DNA of 59,605 nucleotides from an uncultured Bacteroidia bacterium (GCA_902802535.1 CADCML010000041.1:1-59605); one strand, 5' to 3'. Shown: positions 25,763 to 33,517, numbered from the stretch's first letter. Notes: generated from the letters alone by a model not told the origin. Translations and numbers: made by a program.

Positions 25763-26833
25763 TCAAACTGATTTGATACACGAGGGGTACATCGGCTGAC
25801 CGAGGTCCTTGCCGTTCAAGCCCTGATATTTCTTCTTCGGGTCGTAAGGGATGCCCATCTTCTCGAGCAGCGGCTCAATGGCAACCTGGTGCATTTGAAG
25901 GCCGAGGTCCCAGGGGTCGTAACCCATCACCAAGCCTGCCACTTCTTCGTAGGTCAACGCCGGGATACCGTAACCGTTCTTGCCGTAGGTCTTGCCCGTC
26001 TGCTCCGCGATGACATATTGCCATCGGTCAAGGAAATAAGGGCAGCCCGGGCAGTTGGTGATGATCAGGTCAGGCTCGTAAGGCTCCATCGACTCGAACT
26101 TCTTGTGCGTGTTCGACTCCGAATAGCCCCTGTTGGCTTGCACGAAATACTGACGGAAACCGAAGCCGCAGCAATGGCGACGTTCAGGATAGTCTACCAC
26201 TTCGCCGCCCCAGGCCTCGATCATGCCGACAAGAACATGCGGATATTCGGCGCCACCGAAGCCCTTCGACGGGAACATCTTCGAATAATGGCATCCGATG
26301 TGCTCGACCACCTTCAAAGGCTTGCCGGTCTTGGCGTTCACGAGCGGGAACTTCATCTGTTTCGCAATCTCAAACCTGAACTTATAAATCAGGTCGCTGG
26401 CATGGGCGAGATATTTCGGCTTAGCGAACTCCTTCTTGCACGAATCCCACAGGTATTGGCGAATCTTGGCTTCTAATTCGGGGTACTCGTGCCACGTCTC
26501 CAGCGTCTCGGTGTAGCATCCGAACGAGGTGATGCATGAACAAACATAGTTCTCATAGCCACTTTCGTGCATCAACGCAAATTGGCGCGCGATGATGGTC
26601 ATCGCCGTCTCTTGCGGGATGGTGTCGCTGTGATAGGCTATGCCACCACAGGTAGTATGATAGGGGTTTTCGTAAAAGTCCTTGCCCAGCTTATTCCGCG
26701 TGATGTCTAAGAAAGTCACCTCCGAGCCTGGCCAAAACGCCTGACGGATGCAGCTTCTCACATAAAAATAATGGTCATCGGGAATGTCTTTTTGGTAATC
26801 TGCCCAAATCTTTTGTTTTCCTTCAATAATCAT
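25763..26833 (-). CDS. HdrB-like CCG-domain protein
   Basis: This 356-aa protein is related to heterodisulfide reductase subunit B. The second CCG domain is complete (HIGC, then HCCGFGFRQYF, then NCPGCPYF). The first is degenerate (TTCGGIAYH in place of CCG, then CSCITSFGC), so one of the two special iron-sulfur clusters may be altered. It lies 11 bp upstream of the HdrA-like gene and 77 bp downstream of the first HdrC-like gene. Probably a soluble part of the same complex. Confidence 0.87.
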   Translation of the reverse strand: MIIEGKQKIWADYQKDIPDDHYFYVRSCIRQAFWPGSEVTFLDITRNKLGKDFYENPYHTTCGGIAYHSDTIPQETAMTIIARQFALMHESGYENYVCSCITSFGCYTETLETWHEYPELEAKIRQYLWDSCKKEFAKPKYLAHASDLIYKFRFEIAKQMKFPLVNAKTGKPLKVVEHIGCHYSKMFPSKGFGGAEYPHVLVGMIEAWGGEVVDYPERRHCCGFGFRQYFVQANRGYSESNTHKKFESMEPYEPDLIITNCPGCPYFLDRWQYVIAEQTGKTYGKNGYGIPALTYEEVAGLVMGYDPWDLGLQMHQVAIEPLLEKMGIPYDPKKKYQGLNGKDLGQPMYPSCIKSV

Positions 26834-26844
26834 GGGGTATTTGA

Positions 26845-26901
26845 AGATTTAAGATTCAAGATTTAAAATTTAAAGATTTAAAATTTAAAGATTTAAAATT
26901 C
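26845..26901. repeat. 15-bp tandem repeat between HdrC- and HdrB-like genes
   Basis: The unit AGATTTAAAATTTAA is repeated about three times, after one diverged unit, filling most of the 77-bp gap inside the operon. It is strongly AT-rich. Confidence 0.75.
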
Positions 26902-26910
26902 GGTCGCAAA

Positions 26911-27624
26911 CTAATGGTTTAGGTGTTTTTCCCAATCGTTTTGGGTGTAAACCTTCATGAAATACTCTTCGTCGGTGAGGTGCTCTTTCTCGGCCTCTTG
27001 ATGTGCGTCGTTCATGACCTGATTTATCAGTTCGGTGGCGCCTGTCACGTCGAAAATGTTCTTCAGTTGGTCGAGGCTTTCCTTGGGAATCTTACGTAGG
27101 CCGCCTGGACCGTCGCCGTCGAGGTTGGAACCCATGCGGGCGTGCAAATCGTCCAAATTGTCATTGATCCACTTGCCGACGGGACCGAACTCTTTGTGGG
27201 TCTCATAGTCGAAGGTGCGCGGATAAACGCAATAGCCGTAGTTGAGGATGTTGGAGCACAAATCCTTCACCACGATATACTGTTGGCGACCCTTCTCCGA
27301 TTCCATGTAGAGTCCGCTTCGCATGGAGAGTCTGCGCAGCGCCATGATGACCAGTCCTGGGGCATTGGCACGCGGGCAGCGCGTCACGCACGACATGCAC
27401 TCGCCGCAATACCAAATTGTGTCGCTTTTCAGCAGCTCCACCAAATCCGCCTCGTTCTTGCGCGCCACGATGTTCACGATATTCTTCGGGTTGTATTTGT
27501 AGAACTCCGCGGCTGGACAAACTGCCGTGCACACGCCGCAGTTCATGCAGGCCTTCAAGCCCTCTTTTATCCTGTAATCCTTATATAATTCCTCAACCAG
27601 ATGTCCTTCAAACTTGTATTCCAT
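26911..27624 (-). CDS. HdrC-like 4Fe-4S protein, first gene of the operon
   Basis: This 237-aa protein has two ferredoxin motifs (CMNCGVCTAVCP near 26-37 and CGECMSCVTRCP near 73-84), as in HdrC. A 150-residue C-terminal extension without recognised domains follows. HdrC passes electrons between HdrA and HdrB. It heads a minus-strand operon of five genes. Its leader contains two adjacent palindromes that look like a regulator site. Confidence 0.87.
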   Translation of the reverse strand: MEYKFEGHLVEELYKDYRIKEGLKACMNCGVCTAVCPAAEFYKYNPKNIVNIVARKNEADLVELLKSDTIWYCGECMSCVTRCPRANAPGLVIMALRRLSMRSGLYMESEKGRQQYIVVKDLCSNILNYGYCVYPRTFDYETHKEFGPVGKWINDNLDDLHARMGSNLDGDGPGGLRKIPKESLDQLKNIFDVTGATELINQVMNDAHQEAEKEHLTDEEYFMKVYTQNDWEKHLNH

Positions 27625-27629
27625 AAATA

Positions 27630-27659
27630 GTAAATTGTTTTACAGTAAATATACTTACT
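27630..27659. promoter_or_regulatory. tandem palindromic operator candidates of the Hdr-like operon
   Basis: GTAAA-TTGT-TTTAC (27630-27643) is followed at once by a 16-bp near-perfect palindrome (27644-27659) with arms AGTAA and TTACT around ATATAC. Both lie between the predicted transcription start and the start codon of the first gene, a position fitting a repressor. Confidence 0.5.
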
Positions 27660-27668
27660 AACGGCATG

Positions 27669-27676
27669 CAAAGATA
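27669..27676 (-). promoter_or_regulatory. -7 box TATCTTTG of the Hdr-like operon
   Basis: A perfect minus-strand TAnnTTTG box 44 nt upstream of the first start codon at 27624. Confidence 0.65.
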
Positions 27677-27775
27677 CAGCTTTTTGATTAAATCCATAAA
27701 AGACGAAAAATAAATTATCGGGTTGACGGCGGTGTTTCCGTAACGTCGGAAACGGATTGGGAAAATGTTTTTTTG

Positions 27776-27783
27776 TATCTTTG
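27776..27783 (+). promoter_or_regulatory. -7 box TATCTTTG for the iminopeptidase gene
   Basis: A perfect TAnnTTTG box 23 nt upstream of the ATG at 27807. Confidence 0.65.
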
Positions 27784-27806
27784 CAGCCACGAAAACATTT
27801 CACATT

Positions 27807-28691
27807 ATGAAACAACATCCTATCCACGAAGGTTATATGCCCTACTTGGGCTATCAAACCTATTACCGCATAGTCGGTGAACCTTCAAGCAAACCCGCAT
27901 TGTTGTTGCTGCACGGCGGACCAGGCAGCACGCACAACTATTTTGAGGTACTGGACTGTATCGCCGACACAGGCCGTCAGGTGATTTCCTACGACCAAAT
28001 TGGCTGCGGCAATTCCTATCTTGATGGCCACCCCGAGTTGTGGACCCAAGAGACTTGGATCAACGAGCTTATCGCTATGCGTGAACACCTGCATCTCGAC
28101 CAAATCCACCTTCTTGGTCAGTCGTGGGGCGCCATGCAGGCCATTGCCTACATCATTGATTGCCAGCCCCAAGGTATTAAGTCGGTGATTCTCTCCTCGG
28201 GTCATGCCTCCAGTTCGCTCTGGGCCAGCGAGCAGCACCGCCTCATCAAATACATGTCTGCGGAAGACCAAGAAGCCATCCGTCACGCCGAGGCTACCGG
28301 CAAGTGGGACGACCCCGACTATCTCCGCGCCAATGATCATTATTATGAGCGTTACGTCATCAGTGTCGACGAGAACTCGCCCGAATGTCTTCGTCGCCCC
28401 AAACGAGCTGGCAACGAAGCCTATCTCTATGGATGGGGACCCAATGAATACCAACCTTTAGGCGACCTGGCCGATTTCGAGTACACCGACCGCCTCAACC
28501 AAATCAAGCAACCTTGCCTGATTTGCAGTGGTACCCGCGACATCTGCACCCCTGTGGTGGCTGCCTCGCTCTACGAGAACATCCCCAACAGTCGCTGGGA
28601 AGTCTTCAAAGGAGCCCGCCACACTTGCTTCATCGAACAGACCGACAGGTACTGCGCCATTTTGGAGAAGTGGTTGGAGGAAAACGATTGA
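27807..28691 (+). CDS. proline iminopeptidase-family alpha/beta hydrolase
   Basis: This 294-aa cytosolic enzyme has the oxyanion motif LLLHGGPGSTHNYF and the nucleophile elbow LLGQSWGAMQA. The acid is probably in GTRDICTPV and the catalytic His in GARHTCFIEQ. The arrangement fits S33 prolyl aminopeptidases and tricorn-interacting F1-type enzymes, which release N-terminal proline. It could complement the DPP-IV enzyme earlier in the window. Start chosen at 27807 from the promoter position and conserved N terminus. Single gene. Confidence 0.9.
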   Translation: MKQHPIHEGYMPYLGYQTYYRIVGEPSSKPALLLLHGGPGSTHNYFEVLDCIADTGRQVISYDQIGCGNSYLDGHPELWTQETWINELIAMREHLHLDQIHLLGQSWGAMQAIAYIIDCQPQGIKSVILSSGHASSSLWASEQHRLIKYMSAEDQEAIRHAEATGKWDDPDYLRANDHYYERYVISVDENSPECLRRPKRAGNEAYLYGWGPNEYQPLGDLADFEYTDRLNQIKQPCLICSGTRDICTPVVAASLYENIPNSRWEVFKGARHTCFIEQTDRYCAILEKWLEEND

Positions 28692-28762
28692 CTACAAAGG
28701 AACAAATTCTTATCGAGGAATTGAAAAAGCAATTATCTTGTAATCGATAAAGGAAAAAGCAC

Positions 28763-28770
28763 TATTTTTG
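28763..28770 (+). promoter_or_regulatory. -7 box TATTTTTG of the riboswitch/CoA-transferase unit
   Basis: A TAnnTTTG match placed about 10 bp before the riboswitch aptamer begins. Confidence 0.6.
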
Positions 28771-28779
28771 CCGCCGGTT

Positions 28780-28930
28780 TTGGGTTCTTACACCAAGATT
28801 AATAGGGAATCCTGTGAAATTCAGGAGCTATGCCCGTAGCTGTAAGTTCCAAACGGGTTTGTGGCACCTAAGTCACTGATATTCGTATCGGGAAGACGCC
28901 GCAGACTGGAACGAGCCAGAAGACCTGCCC
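28780..28930 (+). promoter_or_regulatory. cobalamin (B12) riboswitch aptamer upstream of the CoA-transferase gene
   Basis: The aptamer shows the expected order: AATAGGGAATCCTGTGAAATT (28801-28821), a P5 hairpin GCTA-TGCCCG-TAGC with L5 at 28831-28836, CTGTAAG, the B12 box AAGTCACTG, GGGAAGACG, and the closing GAGCCAGAAGACCTGCC. The CoA-transferase start follows at 29060. Cobalamin riboswitches normally turn expression down when B12 is bound. Confidence 0.9.
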
Positions 28931-28941
28931 AATTCCGATAT

Positions 28942-29000
28942 TCGCAGCTTTCGGGAACAAGAGCTTGGGAATCAAGGGGAAACGTTGAGGTTTCCTGTTT
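28942..29000 (+). promoter_or_regulatory. expression platform: P13 hairpin and weak terminator of riboswitch 1
   Basis: A hairpin with loop CGGG (28952-28955) can kiss L5 (CCCG) in the aptamer, as known for this class. A second stem, GGAAAC (28978-28983) with GTTTCC (28990-28995), is followed by a T-rich stretch and could act as the off-state terminator. Confidence 0.5.
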
Positions 29001-29059
29001 TTCCATTTTGTCCTCTTGCTGCTGTTTTTTGAAGTTGAACAAGTTATAACTGTGTTTGT

Positions 29060-30376
29060 ATGAAGAAACAGTATCAAGCAGTTACGGCCGCTGAGGCCGT
29101 CAAAGTCATCAAGTCGGGCGACCATGTCCACATCAGTTCGGTGTCGAATGTGCCGCAATGTCTTGTTAAAGCCCTGTGCGACAGAGGCCGCGCTGGCGAA
29201 CTCAAGAACGTTTACATCCACCATCTTCACACCGAAGGCGCCGCGCCGTATGTGAACCCTGAGTTTGAAGGCATCTTCCAACATAATGCCTTCTTCGTGG
29301 GTGCCAACGTGCGCGAAAGCGTCCAAAAAGGCCTCGCCGACTACATTCCCGTCTTCCTTGGGGAAACCTCAAAACTCTATCGGGAAAAGTACATCAAATG
29401 CAACGTGGCCATGATTCAGGTGTGTCCGCCGGACAAGTTCGGCTACGTGTCGTTGGGTTCGTCGGTGGATGCCACTTTGGCCGCCATGGAAAGTGCCGAG
29501 TTCACCATTGCCGTGGTCAACAAGCACGTGCCGCGTACAATGGGTGATGCCCTCGTCCACATCAGCAAAATCAACTATTTCGTTGAAGACGACTCGCCCT
29601 TGCTCACTGTGGAAATGCCCACGCCCACCGAGGCCGAAAAAACCATTGGCCGCTATTGCGCCGAACTCATCGAAGACGGTGCCTGCCTCCAAATGGGCAT
29701 CGGCTCCATTCCGAACGCCATCCTTTCGTGCCTCCACAACCACAAGGACATCGGCATCCATACCGAAATGTTCTCCGACGGCATCTTGCCGCTGATCAAG
29801 AAAGGCATCATCACGGGCAACAACAAGAAACTCGACAAGGGCAAAATCGTTTCCACCTTCGTGATGGGTTCGCAAAAAATCTACAACTTCATCGACGGCA
29901 ACCCCGAAGTGCTGCTGAAGGACGTGGAATACACCAACGACCCTTTCATTATTTCACAACAGCCCAAGATGACTTCCATCAATTCTGCCATACAAGTCGA
30001 CCTTTCGGGTCAGGTGTGCGCCGACTCGTTGGGTGAGCGCATTTATTCCGGCGTGGGTGGACAGATTGACTATGTCTATGGTGCTTCGCGCTCCAAAGGG
30101 GGCAAGGCCATCATCGCCATGCCTTCGACAACCCGCAAGGGCATCAACAAGATTGTGCCTGCTTTGGACTTGGGCTCGGGTGCCGTCACCACGCGCAACC
30201 ACATCCATTGGTTTATCACGGAATACGGGGCGGTCAATCTATACGGACGTTCGTTGCAGGAAAGGGCCAAGCTCATCATTTCCGTAGCCCATCCGCAGTT
30301 CCAAGAACAGTTGGACGAGGCCGCTTTCAAACGCTTTGGGCCACATTTCCATTACCTTTGGAATAATATTGTTTGA
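29060..30376 (+). CDS. acetyl-CoA hydrolase/transferase family CoA-transferase
   Basis: This is a 438-aa cytosolic enzyme of the family that includes 4-hydroxybutyrate, butyryl/propionyl and succinyl/acetate CoA-transferases. The motif LQMGIGSIPNAIL and the catalytic Glu in GIHTEMFSDG are seen; catalysis passes through a glutamyl-CoA thioester. The substrate pair cannot be fixed from sequence. A cobalamin riboswitch in its 5' leader ties it to B12 status. In Bacteroidota, B12 is needed for methylmalonyl-CoA mutase in the succinate-propionate route, so a role in propionyl/succinyl-CoA handling or in a B12-free alternative is inferred. No partner genes are adjacent. Confidence 0.88.
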   Translation: MKKQYQAVTAAEAVKVIKSGDHVHISSVSNVPQCLVKALCDRGRAGELKNVYIHHLHTEGAAPYVNPEFEGIFQHNAFFVGANVRESVQKGLADYIPVFLGETSKLYREKYIKCNVAMIQVCPPDKFGYVSLGSSVDATLAAMESAEFTIAVVNKHVPRTMGDALVHISKINYFVEDDSPLLTVEMPTPTEAEKTIGRYCAELIEDGACLQMGIGSIPNAILSCLHNHKDIGIHTEMFSDGILPLIKKGIITGNNKKLDKGKIVSTFVMGSQKIYNFIDGNPEVLLKDVEYTNDPFIISQQPKMTSINSAIQVDLSGQVCADSLGERIYSGVGGQIDYVYGASRSKGGKAIIAMPSTTRKGINKIVPALDLGSGAVTTRNHIHWFITEYGAVNLYGRSLQERAKLIISVAHPQFQEQLDEAAFKRFGPHFHYLWNNIV

Positions 30377-30382
30377 TTTATT

Positions 30383-30539
30383 AACTACGAATAACACGAA
30401 TGTTACTAATAGTCACGAATTGAATTTTGCAACTTCGTTGAAAATGAGTACGAATCAATTCGTAAAGATTCGCAGCCTTGGCTGCCAAATTCTGACCTAT
30501 ACATTCGTTCAATTCGTTCAATTCGTTTAATTCGTAGTT
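30383..30539. repeat. intergenic palindromic/tandem ATTCGT repeat
   Basis: A perfect 10-bp inverted repeat (AACTACGAAT at 30383-30392 and ATTCGTAGTT at 30530-30539) encloses about 137 bp that are rich in short ATTCGT/ACGAA units, including AATTCGTTC in tandem near 30511-30530. It fills the gap before the MarC gene. No gene is seen in it. Confidence 0.6.
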
Positions 30540-30560
30540 CCTTTTCAAAACTTACATTCT

Positions 30561-31157
30561 ATGTTCAGCAACATCAATTTCGTTGAAATCTTCAGCTCCT
30601 TCATCGTGATGGCGGCCATCATCGACATTCTCGGCTCAATTCCCATCTTCGTGAGCATGAAGCAGCAAAACAAAACCATCAAGGCGGGGCAAGCCTGCTT
30701 GACAGCCTTGGGGTTGTTTTTGGCGTTCTTCTTCGCAGGCGACGCCTTGTTGAGACTTTTCGGCATCGATGCGGCTTCGTTTGCCGTTGCCGGTTCTTTC
30801 GTCCTTTTCATCTTGGCAGTAGAAATGATTTTGGGTCGTGAAATCATCAAGAATGAAGGCGGTACGAGCGGAGCCAGCATCGTGCCAATTGCCTTTCCGC
30901 TGATTGCGGGTCCAGGTGCATTGACCGCCTTGCTTTCACTTCGCGCTGATTACGCCATTATCAACATCCTTATTGGGCTGATACTCAATATTCTGTTGGA
31001 TTACATCGTCATCAGCCAACTCGAACGAATCCAAAAGCTGATGGGCAACAACCTTATCTTCATTTTGCGCAAGTTCTTCGGCGTCATTCTGTTGGCCATC
31101 GCCGTGAACATGTTCGTCAACAATATTTCGGTGATTATCGCGAGTGTGCCGAAATAG
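30561..31157 (+). CDS. MarC family membrane protein
   Basis: This 198-aa protein has six hydrophobic helices in two related halves, as in the MarC/NAAT family. The start FVEIFSSFIVMAAIIDILGSIPIFV and the mid-protein PIAFPLIAGPGALTALLSL are family hallmarks. Despite its name, the family is not involved in multiple antibiotic resistance and its substrate is uncertain. Stand-alone gene, convergent with the BtuH-like surface protein gene. Confidence 0.9.
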   Translation: MFSNINFVEIFSSFIVMAAIIDILGSIPIFVSMKQQNKTIKAGQACLTALGLFLAFFFAGDALLRLFGIDAASFAVAGSFVLFILAVEMILGREIIKNEGGTSGASIVPIAFPLIAGPGALTALLSLRADYAIINILIGLILNILLDYIVISQLERIQKLMGNNLIFILRKFFGVILLAIAVNMFVNNISVIIASVPK

Positions 31158-31236
31158 TTTAGAAATAACTAAAATCTATTTTTTCATGTTGTTGGGTCGG
31201 CGGCGTGAGTCGTCGGCCTTTTTTGCATAAACAGCA

Positions 31237-31261
31237 AGGGCAACCCGAAATGGATTGCCCT
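31237..31261 (-). terminator. stem-loop downstream of the BtuH-like gene
   Basis: AGGGCAA (31237-31243) pairs with TTGCCCT (31255-31261) around an 11-nt loop, placed 29 bp past the minus-strand stop codon at 31290. The T-run after it is weak. Confidence 0.45.
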
Positions 31262-31289
31262 CACCGCCCTTAAATAACCGAACTAAAAC

Positions 31290-33140
31290 TCAATCTACTA
31301 TCACTTTCTGTATCAATCTATTGTCGTTCCAAAGGATAGAAACGAAATACACGCCCTTGGGGCAATCGCTTAAATCAAGAACAGCCTCATGGCCGATGAT
31401 AAGTCCGCTCGTTACAACTTGACCGATTGTGTTATATATCTCATAATCAAACTGCTGTGCATCGGCAACAGTCAAGGTTAATGTTCCTGAAGTCGGGTTG
31501 GGATAGGCCATGAAACGTGCTACATTCTCAGCCACGCCTTCCACATAATTCATGATGACATGGATGTTGAAATCCACAAACTGTCCGTCGCTGACGGCAC
31601 GCATTTCCAAATCGGCAACGGCTTGGTCTTCGGTCAGGCGTTCAAGCATCAAAACCTTGCCGCTCATAGTGGCCGAAAGTGCCGCTTCGTTGGAGTTGGA
31701 AACAAGCTCGTATTCAATCAGTTCATCGGGGTCATCGGGGTCGGTGGCCACATTGTTGAGGTCGATATGGACAATCTTCGGGAACTCGTCCATCACCACG
31801 TCCGGCACTGGATTGACAATGTAAGGCGGCTCATCGATAATAGCGTTGATGATGACATGCACGTTGAAGTTGACATATTGTCCATCGCTGATGGCACGAA
31901 GCACCAAGTCAACCGTGGCACCGTTCTCATTTTGGCGGAACAGGTTCAACGTCTTATTGTTGACTTGTGCCAGCAACGCTGAAGGATTCGGATTGGAAAT
32001 CACGCTGTAGGTGATGTTCTCATCGGGGTCATCAGGGTCGGTGGCCACGCCGTCAAGGTTGACTTGGATGGCCTGCGGGTATTCATCGAACACCACATCC
32101 GGCACGGGGTTAATAATATAAGGTGGCTCATCGACGTAGGCATTGATAATGACATGCACGCTGAAGTCGACCGACTGTCCGTCGCTGGTGGCACGCATCG
32201 TGAGATTGGTGGTGGCTTGGTTGGCGTTTTGGCGCGTCATGACCAGAATTTTGCCGTTCATTGTAGCAGTCAAGGCAGCAGGATTGGAGTTGTTGACGAT
32301 GCTGTAGACGATGTTCTCATCAGGGTCGTCAGGGTCGGTGGCCACGCCATCAAGGTTGACTTGCAGGGTCTGCGGATAGTTGTTGAACACCACATCCGGC
32401 ACGGGGTTGACGATATAAGGGGGAAGGTCGGGAGCTGTACCGCCGCCGTTGAAGTTGTCCATGCAGAAATAGGCTGGCGTAATCATGCCGCCGTAGTTGC
32501 TCTTGGTTGAGGAAAGGCTGAACGAAATGGAAGCTACTTCGCCCAAAGGACTAAGGTCGAACCACTCCCAAGTTTCGAGGACATAATCATCCTCAGGATT
32601 GTCAAATCGGTAGTCGGCCAAATAGAAATCGAGTGTGCCGATGGTTTGCCCGCTGGCGTTTTTGCCTGTGGCAGTCAGTTTGAACCAGTCGGGGTCATCG
32701 CCAGTGAGGCCGCCAAAAGGCGTCTGACCCATGCTGCCTTCCAAGACATCCTGATAAGCCCATAGATTGTTGGTGATGTAACAACCTGTCACCGTATGCG
32801 ACTGTCCGTCAGCGGCATACACCTCGGTTTGCATCCCGTAGGTATAAGCCACGGCATACTGCGACGAGCCATCGTAGCCGCAGCCAGTGACGGCTGTATA
32901 TTGGGCATTCAGCCCCGTCTGGTTCAGGTCGGTGCGGTTGGAGGCCGTAAAACCGCCCCAATAGCCGTATTCGTTAAAATTGGTAAAGAGCCAGCCGCCG
33001 CTGGGCATCTCATTCTCGCCTGTAGGGGGTTGCCAGATACCACCGCTACCAAGGGGCACATCTTCAAAAGTGGCCGGCTCTTGCGCAAAGGCCAGTGTTG
33101 TCGCGAAAAGCGAAAGGATAAATAATAGATTTTTACGCAT
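31290..33140 (-). CDS. T9SS-exported BtuH/DUF4465-like surface protein under a B12 riboswitch
   Basis: This 616-aa protein has a Sec signal peptide (residues 1-19, ending TLAFA). A DUF4465-like domain (about 20-235; TFEDVPLGSGGIWQPPTG, FTNFNEYGYWGGFTASNRTD, TGCYITNNLWAYQDVLEG) resembles the BtuH cobalamin-binding proteins of gut Bacteroidota. Three repeats of about 99 residues follow, each opening PYIxNPVPDVV and carrying ATDPDDPDE, like cadherin-type Ca-binding modules. A C-terminal T9SS sorting domain (MAYPNPTSGTLTL ... GVYFVSI) ends the protein. No lipobox is seen, unlike reported BtuH lipoproteins. A cobalamin riboswitch lies in its leader, so cobalamin capture at the surface is a strong inference. 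Confidence 0.8.
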   Translation of the reverse strand: MRKNLLFILSLFATTLAFAQEPATFEDVPLGSGGIWQPPTGENEMPSGGWLFTNFNEYGYWGGFTASNRTDLNQTGLNAQYTAVTGCGYDGSSQYAVAYTYGMQTEVYAADGQSHTVTGCYITNNLWAYQDVLEGSMGQTPFGGLTGDDPDWFKLTATGKNASGQTIGTLDFYLADYRFDNPEDDYVLETWEWFDLSPLGEVASISFSLSSTKSNYGGMITPAYFCMDNFNGGGTAPDLPPYIVNPVPDVVFNNYPQTLQVNLDGVATDPDDPDENIVYSIVNNSNPAALTATMNGKILVMTRQNANQATTNLTMRATSDGQSVDFSVHVIINAYVDEPPYIINPVPDVVFDEYPQAIQVNLDGVATDPDDPDENITYSVISNPNPSALLAQVNNKTLNLFRQNENGATVDLVLRAISDGQYVNFNVHVIINAIIDEPPYIVNPVPDVVMDEFPKIVHIDLNNVATDPDDPDELIEYELVSNSNEAALSATMSGKVLMLERLTEDQAVADLEMRAVSDGQFVDFNIHVIMNYVEGVAENVARFMAYPNPTSGTLTLTVADAQQFDYEIYNTIGQVVTSGLIIGHEAVLDLSDCPKGVYFVSILWNDNRLIQKVIVD

Positions 33141-33218
33141 AATTTATTGATTATTACGCATTGAACAAATGTTGCAAAACCATCGCAAGCAGCCATGCTA
33201 ATTGCCGCGCTTAGCGTC

Positions 33219-33240
33219 GCCCTTGTTCCCGAAGGCTTGC
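33219..33240 (-). promoter_or_regulatory. P13-type hairpin of riboswitch 2
   Basis: On the minus strand GCCTT-CGGGAAC-AAGGGC forms a hairpin whose loop CGGG (33228-33231) can pair with L5 CCCG of the aptamer. Fourteen of 15 bases (33219-33233) match the same element in riboswitch 1. Confidence 0.55.
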
Positions 33241-33255
33241 AATTGAACTCTCTGT

Positions 33256-33396
33256 TTGGCAGGTCTTCTGACTTGTCCGAGCCTGTCGCCTTCCCATCCG
33301 GAGGAGCCGGACAGTGGCTTGATTGACAGGCCTTACGCGGACTCACAGCAGCGGGCACTGTTGCCGATTCGCACGGCATTCCCTTGGCCAAATCGG
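33256..33396 (-). promoter_or_regulatory. cobalamin (B12) riboswitch upstream of the BtuH-like gene
   Basis: The minus-strand sequence shows CCAAGGGAATGCCGTGCGAAT, a P5 hairpin CAG-TGCCCG-CTG (L5 at 33352-33357), CTGTGAGTCCG, the B12 box AAGCCACTG, GGGAAGGCGACAG and the closing GTCAGAAGACCTGCC. This is a textbook cobalamin aptamer. The coding start lies at 33140, about 115 nt after it. Confidence 0.95.
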
Positions 33397-33399
33397 GTG

Positions 33400-33407
33400 C
33401 AAAGATA
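33400..33407 (-). promoter_or_regulatory. -7 box TATCTTTG of the riboswitch 2 unit
   Basis: A perfect minus-strand TAnnTTTG box placed a few bases before the aptamer start. Confidence 0.65.
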
Positions 33408-33490
33408 GCACATTTTATCTGGGTAGCACTGCTAATAGTTAGAAAATCCGCATATCAGGCAAGGGCAGGGGAGTGGTTTCAGATTTTTTG

Positions 33491-33498
33491 TATCTTTG
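33491..33498 (+). promoter_or_regulatory. -7 box TATCTTTG for the cupin gene
   Basis: A perfect TAnnTTTG box 19 nt upstream of the ATG at 33518. Confidence 0.65.
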
Positions 33499-33517
33499 CG
33501 CCATTGAAATAACTGTT

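Noticed and set aside
26845-26901. 15-bp AT-rich tandem repeat considered as an origin or iteron array
   Set aside because: It lies inside an operon, the units contain no DnaA-box-like sequence, and no replication gene is near.
30510-30539. Tandem AATTCGTTC units considered as a CRISPR array
   Set aside because: Units are about 9-10 bp with no spacers of constant length and no cas genes nearby; it is a simple intergenic repeat.
31180-31225. GTCGGCGGC...GTCGTCGGCC before a T-run considered as a terminator for MarC
   Set aside because: The two GC-rich words are direct repeats, not complementary arms, so no stable hairpin forms.
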